This document shows positions 1 to 5,692 of a DNA stretch of 8,841 bases, piece by piece. The notes under the pieces are model-generated. The model did not search any database and was not told the DNA's origin. It saw nothing but the letters and a program-made list of their open reading frames with translations. The first letter of the stretch is position 1. Every line of letters starts with the position of its first letter. Source of the DNA: Bacteroidota bacterium (lineage in GTDB: Bacteria; Bacteroidota; Bacteroidia; UKL13-3); NCBI GenBank assembly GCA_004293295.1, contig RDYC01000271.1:1-8841 (forward strand), given 5' to 3'. The translations under genes and the position numbers were made by a program.

Positions 1-1014
1 CTGATTTTCTATACTATCAGCAAACAACCTGTAGGGCTCAGATTTTTGATGGGCTTGCAAATAATCATTCAACTCCTGATTAAACTTTAAGTAATCAGTA
101 AACCCCATCTGCCATGCTAAGGCAGTATTCGCGGGCATGTATTGCTGTAAGGTAAGTGTTTTTGGGGTTTGGTTTTTAAATAAATCTAAAAACTGAAACA
201 AGGAGTCATCGGTATAAGTTACCCCTTTTAATGTAACTTGATCGGAGGTTATGTTCAAACCGAGCATACCCCAGTTGGCAAAATTGCCCAGGTAACTCAT
301 AATGTTCATAAACTCAGTTTTAGTAACTAGGTTAAATAGTTTATAAAGCTTTTGATAATTGATGAATAAAGTGGCATCATCATTTTTTTCTGCCAATAGT
401 TCTATCTGCTCAAAACCTTTATCATTGTAGGGAATATGGTACTTTAGCCTCCTAACTGCTTCGTCAACCAAACCACTACGAGGCGAGCAAAATAACAACC
501 CATCTTTATACGAAAGGCTCAATACCGGATTGGTTAATTCATCCACAATATCAATAACAGGCGTTTTCTCAAAATTACGTGTGCGGTATGAACCTTTTAC
601 TTGACTGGCAATAAAAGAGGCTATTTCAGTTAAGTCTATGCCATCGCCAATTTCGTTTGCTGCAAAAAAAGCCAGTTCATTGTTGGTTTCGTGTAACGAA
701 ATAACGGTGGTATTCTCTGTTAACGCATCTTCAATGGTTGAGTTGCTGTTTAATATTTTAGTGAGTTGGTCGAGTTGGGCAGTGGCTTTAGATACCGCTG
801 AATTTTGTGCCAAATCTTTCCATAAAGCCGATACTTTTAAGGTATTCCACGATTTGGTAACGTCCGAAGTTTTACACATTAAGAAAGCATCAGTAGGTAC
901 TGCTTCCGTTGCTGCAATTTTTTTTATCTTAATATTGTTAAAATAAAAATATATTGCAATGCTTGTGATGAGCACAACAGTTGCTAATAAACCTATTAAT
1001 AAAGATCTGTTCAT
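1..1014 (-). CDS. Membrane-anchored protein of uncertain family (weakly DUF3352-like), 3' end outside window
   Basis: Reading the minus strand from the ATG at 1014 gives 338 codons without a stop up to the window edge, so the C-terminus is missing. The protein opens MNRSLLIGLLATVVLIT, a short basic end and a hydrophobic segment at about residues 5-25. This fits a signal anchor or uncleaved signal peptide, with the rest in the periplasm. The body is soluble-looking, with segments such as AVPTDAFLMCKTSD (about 37-50), and has no catalytic motif I recognise. The opening 'membrane segment, then a P-x-D-A-(F/V) strand' and the later LFINYQKL-type strand resemble Bacteroidota DUF3352 or other uncharacterised envelope proteins. 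That family assignment is weak. The start is supported by a good promoter candidate at 1033-1061, which would leave a leader of about a dozen bases. The gene is divergent from the DUF423 gene. Certain as a coding region, unsure as to function. Confidence 0.8.
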   Translation of the reverse strand, partial: MNRSLLIGLLATVVLITSIAIYFYFNNIKIKKIAATEAVPTDAFLMCKTSDVTKSWNTLKVSALWKDLAQNSAVSKATAQLDQLTKILNSNSTIEDALTENTTVISLHETNNELAFFAANEIGDGIDLTEIASFIASQVKGSYRTRNFEKTPVIDIVDELTNPVLSLSYKDGLLFCSPRSGLVDEAVRRLKYHIPYNDKGFEQIELLAEKNDDATLFINYQKLYKLFNLVTKTEFMNIMSYLGNFANWGMLGLNITSDQVTLKGVTYTDDSLFQFLDLFKNQTPKTLTLQQYMPANTALAWQMGFTDYLKFNQELNDYLQAHQKSEPYRLFADSIENQ

Positions 1015-1032
1015 TGTAAAGAATGTCCAAAT

Positions 1033-1061
1033 CAAAATTAAAAGGTAAAAAAGTTATTCAA
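1033..1061 (-). promoter_or_regulatory. Bacteroidota-type promoter candidate for the gene starting at 1014
   Basis: On the minus strand, TTG (1061-1059) is followed after 18 bases by TAATTTTG (1040-1033). This matches the Bacteroidota -33/-7 pattern TTG-N(17-23)-TAnnTTTG exactly. Transcription would start near 1027, just upstream of the ATG at 1014. The promoter lies inside the first codons of the longest reading of the divergent DUF423 gene (ATG at 1023), which argues for the later start of that gene. Prediction from pattern only. Confidence 0.55.
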
Positions 1062-1094
1062 GCAGGGCTTTTACACACAAATATTGTTAAACAT

Positions 1095-1574
1095 ATGACA
1101 AACTCTACACTACAACGACAACTCATTCAAGCAGGATCGGCATTTGCCGGATTGGCTGTAACAGCTGGGGCCTTGGGCTCTCACTTATTGAAAGATTTAA
1201 TTGATGGAAGTGATAGAAATATGTGGGAAACAGCAGTTCGGTATCACTTGATACATGCCGTTGCCTTATTAATTTTAGGTGTAGGATTAAGGCGCGTACA
1301 TGATGCTACTGCCCGCACTTGTTTTGTGTTTTTTGTGGTTGGTATTTTTTTGTTTTCAGGTTGTTTGTATTTGCAAGCATCCAGTTTGGTGTGGGCAGGA
1401 GAGCGTGTTAAATGGTTTGGTGCGGTTGTGCCTTTCGGTGGGGTATCATTTATAGCAGGATGGTTTTATTTGGCGATAAAAGGATATAAGCCAAGTACCT
1501 CTGTATCGGAATCGTCAAAGAAAGTAATGGAAATGCAAAAGAGAAAAACCAAAACGCTTCATACAGAACAATGA
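1095..1574 (+). CDS. DUF423 family small integral membrane protein
   Basis: A 159-residue inner-membrane protein from the ATG at 1095; an in-frame ATG at 1023 would give 183. Four hydrophobic segments are visible at about residues 13-32, 50-65, 75-95 and 107-127. Family hallmarks are the small-residue first helix ending TAGALGSHLLK (the GAxGxHxLK signature), the WETAVRYHLIHA stretch, the FLFSGCLYL helix and the FGAVVPFGGVSFIAGW last helix. DUF423 proteins (YgdD/TMEM256-like) have no established biochemical function. Most are about 120-130 residues; this one adds a basic, Ser/Lys-rich cytoplasmic tail of about 30 residues. The shorter start is preferred because the extra 24 residues are hydrophilic, lie outside the family core, and their codons hold the divergent promoter at 1033-1061. 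The stop overlaps the next gene's start (ATGA, 1571-1574), so the two are probably translated from one message. I see no clear promoter for this strand. Confidence 0.85.
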   Translation: MTNSTLQRQLIQAGSAFAGLAVTAGALGSHLLKDLIDGSDRNMWETAVRYHLIHAVALLILGVGLRRVHDATARTCFVFFVVGIFLFSGCLYLQASSLVWAGERVKWFGAVVPFGGVSFIAGWFYLAIKGYKPSTSVSESSKKVMEMQKRKTKTLHTEQ

Positions 1575-2338
1575 GTTTACACCTTAAAAGACCATTGGTT
1601 GTTTTTGATTTGGAAACTACCGGTACAAGCATTAATGCTGATAGAATAGTTGAGTTGAGTTACATAAAACTTATGCCTGATGGAAAAGAGGTATCTAAAA
1701 CCATGCGCTTCAATCCGGGTATTCCCATACCTCATGAGGTTAGCTTGATACACGGTATTTACGATGAGGACATAGTGAATGAGCCCGCATTTAAACTAAA
1801 GGCCAAACAATTGGCTGAAGAGTTTAAAGGCTGCGATTTTGCCGGGTTTAATTCTAATAAATTCGACTTTCCGCTTTTAGTTGAAGAATTTTTAAGGGCA
1901 GGAGTGGAGTTTGATGTGGAGAACAGAAAGTTTGTGGATGCCCAGCGCATTTACCACATGATGGAACAGCGCACGCTAAGTGCCGCCTACAAATTTTATT
2001 GCAATAAAGAGTTGGTAAATGCCCATAGTGCTGAGGCTGATACGCGGGCTACGTTGGAAGTATTATTGGCGCAGATTGAAAAATATGAGCAATTGCAGAA
2101 TGATGTTGATTTTTTACACCAGTTTACCAAACAAGATAAAAATGTAGATTTGGCCGGACGTTTAGTAAGTAATGCGGATGGTAAACCGGTGTTTAACTTT
2201 GGTAAACATAAAGGCAAACTGGTGAGTGAGGTGTTTAAAGCTGAGCCTTCTTATTACGATTGGATGATGAATGGCGACTTTGCCGAAGATACCAAACGCA
2301 GACTTACCCAAATTAAGTTACAGGGTTTTGGCAAATAG
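1571..2338 (+). CDS. DEDDh 3'-5' exonuclease, DNA polymerase III epsilon/DnaQ-like, with ExoX-like C-terminal domain
   Basis: A 255-residue cytoplasmic nuclease predicted to remove nucleotides from DNA 3' ends with two metal ions. The Exo I motif is VVFDLETTG (D13, E15), Exo II is GFNSNKFDFPLL (D99), and Exo III is AHSAEADTRATL (H152, D157). The five-residue step from His to Asp marks the DEDDh subtype, and all acidic ligands are present. Residues about 205-248 form a second small domain beginning FNFGKHKGK and continuing PSYYDWMM, the type of C-terminal domain seen in exodeoxyribonuclease X-like proteins and common in Bacteroidota epsilon homologues. A role in repair or as an accessory proofreader is inferred; whether it is the replicative epsilon subunit cannot be decided here. 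The ATG at 1571 overlaps the DUF423 stop by four bases, suggesting translational coupling. The gene ends just before a strong terminator. Confidence 0.92.
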   Translation: MSLHLKRPLVVFDLETTGTSINADRIVELSYIKLMPDGKEVSKTMRFNPGIPIPHEVSLIHGIYDEDIVNEPAFKLKAKQLAEEFKGCDFAGFNSNKFDFPLLVEEFLRAGVEFDVENRKFVDAQRIYHMMEQRTLSAAYKFYCNKELVNAHSAEADTRATLEVLLAQIEKYEQLQNDVDFLHQFTKQDKNVDLAGRLVSNADGKPVFNFGKHKGKLVSEVFKAEPSYYDWMMNGDFAEDTKRRLTQIKLQGFGK

Positions 2339-2352
2339 TTGTGCCTAACGAG

Positions 2353-2392
2353 CAACAAAAAAGGCGGTGATTAATCACCGCCTTTTTTGTTG
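2353..2392. terminator. Bidirectional intrinsic terminator, perfect 40-bp palindrome
   Basis: The 40 bases are their own reverse complement, centred between 2372 and 2373. The GC-rich core (GGCGGTGAT / ATCACCGCC) is flanked by six A on the left and six T on the right. Either strand therefore gives a hairpin followed by a U tract. It sits in the 71-bp gap between the convergent exonuclease gene (ends 2338) and the large minus-strand surface protein gene (ends 2410), so it should stop both transcripts. The central bases would be unpaired in the RNA loop. Confidence 0.92.
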
Positions 2393-2409
2393 TATATAAA
2401 TGCTATCAA

Positions 2410-5400
2410 TTACTCTTTGGTAAACTTCACACGTTGCACATTACCATATTCGTCAGTTAGCTTCATAATATAGATGCCACTGTTTAATTGAGCAGGTAAC
2501 GTAATGTGTAGTTCTTCATATAAATCAGCACTGATGATTTGCTCAGCAACAACAGCGTTACCGGCAATATCAAAAATGCCATAAGTAACATTGCCTTTTA
2601 AATCATTATTAAATTTAGCGCTGATTTTATCTTTAGCAGGAATAGGGTAAACGCTGCTCGCTAGTGCGGTATTTTGAACTAAACCATCCATGTAACTCAC
2701 AATTTGAATAGCACTGTATTCAAAACTACCGTCTTTATCTACTAACTTTAAGCGGTAGTAGTTGTTTTCATTAATGGCCGGATTAAGGTCAACCCAAGTG
2801 TATTGGCTCAATGTATTTGAATTACCTTTAGCTGCTACTACACCAATTTCTTCGTAGTTTTCAGCATCAACACTGCGTTCTACAATAAACAGGTGGCTAT
2901 TTACTTCCAACGAAGTATTCCATGCCAACTTGGTTTGATTTTCGCTTCTTGATGCAGTGAAGCTGGTAAGTTTAACAGGCAGCGGAGCCAAGTTTTGGCC
3001 AATTAAAATAGAAAACCTGTTTGCACCTTGAGTAGCGGCATTGTTGGCAATAGTTGCAAAATTGTACACATTGTTTAACCTCAAGTCATGGTTAATGTTC
3101 AAGTAATTATCATGCAAGTATACCTTTGCCTGTGCATCAATAATACCTAACCCATCTATACTAATGCGGTAGTTTGCACTGGTATTTGAAGGTACGCGCA
3201 CGTGTAAGTACAAGGTATCAATTACATTGATGTTAATTGCAGGTAACGTATTAATGGAATAGCGTGTGGCATCACAACTGGTGTATGAAGCTAAATTGCC
3301 TGCGTTTTGGGTAAATTGGAACTTTTCAATATCAATATTATTGTCTTTGCATTTGGTAGCACTGCTATTAAAGCCAACCAGTATTTCATCAGAGTAGTTG
3401 TTTTGATCCAATACTTTTATAGATAAGTTTGAAGGGCTGCCTGTTTTAAACAATACTGTGGCCGATCCAGTTTGGGTAACCGCCTTATCCGCTTCCTCAA
3501 TGGCAATTGTTCCACCAGCGGTAGCCTCAACCCAAAACGATTGACCGGGGCCAATATACCTGGTTGTGCCATTTGTGCCGGAGCCTCCTACGGTGTAATT
3601 GCCATAAGCACCAACGCCACCGATACCGGCAGTTGGGTTAAAGGTAACATACCAAGCTTGTGCATTGGTTCTGCCTACGTTATCCCAATCAATAATGGCT
3701 TGAAAAGGGTTACCAATTAAATTCCAGCCATTTCCTGTTCCGCGGGTAATGGCAATATTCTGCGTTCCTGTTGCCAAAGTTCCGGTGGCACTTAAAGTAA
3801 CATCATTAGGTGTTGGATTAGTGCCATCCAATAAACTGCACCCTTGCGAGCGAGGGCCACGCACCAACACGCGGTACCCAACACCCGGTGTTAAGTTTAC
3901 ACCGGTAGTGGTAGCAATAGATGCCCATGCATTGGTACCTTCGTTAAAAGTAAACATAGAAGCACCGTTATTTACCGTTCTGTCAAAACCGTTGTCATTT
4001 GCAGTTAAAGTAGGACAAGCCGTGCCATTTGCGCCTGACCCAGTAATGTGAATTTGTTGTTGCCAATTATCGTCTATACCATTGGTTGTGGTAACAGGAG
4101 AGGCCAAGAAACGAAACTTACGACCAGATGAACCCGGAATAAAACGTTCCACAGTAACATTTCCACTAATCGTACCACTAACCACACCAACCTGACCAGA
4201 AGTGTTGGCAGCCGTTGAACGTATTACCAATTTGCCATTGGTTGCTAGTGTTCCCGCAGGCACTGTTAAAACACCCGAAATTCTAATATTAGGAGTAAGT
4301 CCAGCAGCAAGAGTTAATGTTACTGCCGTTTTGTTTGCGATAAAGTCCACCAAATCAATATTGGTTAAGGTGGTTGTTCCAGTAATTTGAGCAGCAGTAC
4401 TTCCACCAAAAGCAACAACTGAACCTGAATTAGCAGTTATGGTTCCATTGCTGGTAATGGTTAAATCCCTACCAAAATTAACTCGGTTCGAAATGGTAAC
4501 AGAGCCGCCTCCAGCTTGGTTGATGTTTACGTTTGGTAATAAGCCATCCGGGTCATTTGCACTATTCCCTGTAATGGTTTGGCTACCTGAACCTACCAAG
4601 CTAATGACAGTAGTTCCCCCCGTACCTCCGCTTGCCAAATGGCTCGAAACATCCAAGCCTCCTGATACATTAATTTGGTTAGAGTTTATGGTTAAACCAA
4701 TGCTACCGGAAGATTCTAAGGCAAGCGTTCCTGCCACTGATGTCGTTCCTTGTACTGTTAACGTTCTTGTGTTAGTTCCCTGAATATTTATGGTAAGGTT
4801 GTTAAAACCATTAGCACCGGTAAAACCAGAGCCAATGTTTTCATTATTCCTGATGAAATAACTGAAAGTGCCTCCATTGGCTGTAAAACTACCAGTAGTT
4901 CTGTTAGAAAAAACTCCAGTGGCATTAGGCGCAACAATCATGTTGCCACTTGGTGCCGTAAAAGTACTTCCACTGATATTGAAGTCTCCATTACTGCCGT
5001 AATCAAAACTGCATTCAAAAGCGTCCGCCCCGCCAGCATTAAAAGTTCCTGAACGAACTGTTAATCCCCCAACATAAAATTCTCCATTAATTGTGCACGT
5101 TGAAGTGCTATTGCCTGTTGCATTTATACTGAATAAGCCGTTAACCGTCAGAATACCAGTATTGTCAATGGACAAAGTTCCCGAAAAACCAGTTGCACTT
5201 ACTGTAAAAGCACCATTTACTGTAAGTGATACTCCAGCTTCAATTTCTATGGTGCCTGTATAATTGTTTCTAATTGTAATAGTTAATGCCTCAGCGGGTC
5301 CATCAAGTGCCCTGATTACACAATTTTCATTGCCATTCAATACTGAACCGTCAAAAATTACATTGTCCGCAGCTGTTGGCGCAGCACCAGATTGAGTTAG

Positions 5401-5544
5401 GAGATCCGCATCAAGCCAATTGTCAACATCGTTATAAGCGTTAGTAGCATTGTTATTGTTCCAAATAAGATTGAGCTGGGCAAATGTGTTTATGCTTGTT
5501 AGCATAAAGCTACATGCCAAAATTATATAGTAAATTCGTTTCAT
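2410..5544 (-). CDS. Large secreted surface protein with T9SS type A C-terminal sorting domain
   Basis: A 1044-residue protein. Residues 1-22 are a Sec signal peptide (basic MKR, hydrophobic core, TFA|Q cleavage). The mature protein opens with a W..NW..P..DNVIFDG segment (28-66). Residues about 70-470 are Gly/Thr/Asn/Ser-rich short beta strands with degenerate repeats, likely a beta-helix or beta-sandwich stack. Residues about 475-690 are a module found in many Bacteroidota surface proteins: RKFRFLASPV (475 on), GWNLIGNPF (around W607) and GQSFWVEA (667 on). Residues about 705-850 begin near DEILVGFN (719) and end RFSIL (843 on). An Fn3-like module starts LPVKLTSF (855), and the sorting domain covers about 963-1044 (VYPIPAKDK, later SGIYIMKL). 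The last should direct export across the outer membrane by T9SS, after which it is usually removed. No enzyme motif is seen, so adhesion or surface structure is inferred. It is divergent from the related gene at 5693. Confidence 0.9.
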   Translation of the reverse strand: MKRIYYIILACSFMLTSINTFAQLNLIWNNNNATNAYNDVDNWLDADLLTQSGAAPTAADNVIFDGSVLNGNENCVIRALDGPAEALTITIRNNYTGTIEIEAGVSLTVNGAFTVSATGFSGTLSIDNTGILTVNGLFSINATGNSTSTCTINGEFYVGGLTVRSGTFNAGGADAFECSFDYGSNGDFNISGSTFTAPSGNMIVAPNATGVFSNRTTGSFTANGGTFSYFIRNNENIGSGFTGANGFNNLTINIQGTNTRTLTVQGTTSVAGTLALESSGSIGLTINSNQINVSGGLDVSSHLASGGTGGTTVISLVGSGSQTITGNSANDPDGLLPNVNINQAGGGSVTISNRVNFGRDLTITSNGTITANSGSVVAFGGSTAAQITGTTTLTNIDLVDFIANKTAVTLTLAAGLTPNIRISGVLTVPAGTLATNGKLVIRSTAANTSGQVGVVSGTISGNVTVERFIPGSSGRKFRFLASPVTTTNGIDDNWQQQIHITGSGANGTACPTLTANDNGFDRTVNNGASMFTFNEGTNAWASIATTTGVNLTPGVGYRVLVRGPRSQGCSLLDGTNPTPNDVTLSATGTLATGTQNIAITRGTGNGWNLIGNPFQAIIDWDNVGRTNAQAWYVTFNPTAGIGGVGAYGNYTVGGSGTNGTTRYIGPGQSFWVEATAGGTIAIEEADKAVTQTGSATVLFKTGSPSNLSIKVLDQNNYSDEILVGFNSSATKCKDNNIDIEKFQFTQNAGNLASYTSCDATRYSINTLPAININVIDTLYLHVRVPSNTSANYRISIDGLGIIDAQAKVYLHDNYLNINHDLRLNNVYNFATIANNAATQGANRFSILIGQNLAPLPVKLTSFTASRSENQTKLAWNTSLEVNSHLFIVERSVDAENYEEIGVVAAKGNSNTLSQYTWVDLNPAINENNYYRLKLVDKDGSFEYSAIQIVSYMDGLVQNTALASSVYPIPAKDKISAKFNNDLKGNVTYGIFDIAGNAVVAEQIISADLYEELHITLPAQLNSGIYIMKLTDEYGNVQRVKFTKE
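5217..5228 (-). repeat. Unit 1 of a degenerate 25-residue protein repeat (core LTVN)
   Basis: Within the large surface protein, LTVNGAFTVSATG (residues 107-119) recurs 25 residues later as LTVNGLFSINATG (132-144). The marked bases encode the LTVN core of the first unit. Weaker copies follow. This is a protein-level repeat typical of stacked beta strands, not a DNA-level repeat. Confidence 0.5.
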
Positions 5545-5569
5545 AAGTATGTGAGATTAGAATAACACG

Positions 5570-5600
5570 CAAATTAACATTTTTTTATTGGTAAATACAA
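5570..5600 (-). promoter_or_regulatory. Promoter candidate for the 1044-residue surface protein gene
   Basis: On the minus strand, TTG (5600-5598) is followed after 20 bases by TTAATTTG (5577-5570). This contains TA and TTTG but with one base fewer between them than in the TAnnTTTG consensus, so it is an imperfect match. It would give a leader of roughly 20 bases before the ATG at 5544. No better candidate was found for this strand in the 148-bp divergent gap. Confidence 0.35.
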
Positions 5601-5634
5601 TCATATACGAAATTTAATCGTGCATAGTTTTTAG

Positions 5635-5663
5635 CTGGTTTTTAAGTAAATAGTGTAATTTTG
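5635..5663 (+). promoter_or_regulatory. Promoter candidate for the 798-residue surface protein gene
   Basis: TAATTTTG at 5656-5663 is an exact -7 match (TAnnTTTG) and identical to the -7 box at 1040-1033. An imperfect -33 element (CTG at 5635-5637 instead of TTG) lies 18 bases upstream. Transcription would start near 5669, leaving about 24 AT-rich bases before the ATG at 5693. The leader has no Shine-Dalgarno sequence, as usual in this phylum. Confidence 0.5.
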
Positions 5664-5692
5664 CCACCAAAATTAATTAATAACATCCCATT

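Noticed and set aside
638..946. Plus-strand open frame of 102 codons
   Set aside because: It lies wholly antisense to the minus-strand membrane-anchored protein, whose translation is coherent and stop-free over 338 codons; the shadow frame has no recognisable motif.
1571..2338. Exonuclease as part of a phage or defence island
   Set aside because: Neighbours are an ordinary membrane protein and surface proteins, with no integrase, transposase or defence gene in the window.
3472..4783. Four plus-strand open frames (3472-3720, 3749-4051, 4202-4390, 4439-4783)
   Set aside because: All are antisense to the 1044-residue surface protein and rich in Val/Pro, as expected from reverse-reading Gly/Thr/Asn-rich codons.
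5511..5544. Possible lipoprotein signal (Cys at residue 11, preceded by ILA)
   Set aside because: The hydrophobic stretch before the Cys is only about seven residues, the lipobox spacing is poor, and a good signal peptidase I site (TFA|Q) follows at residue 22.
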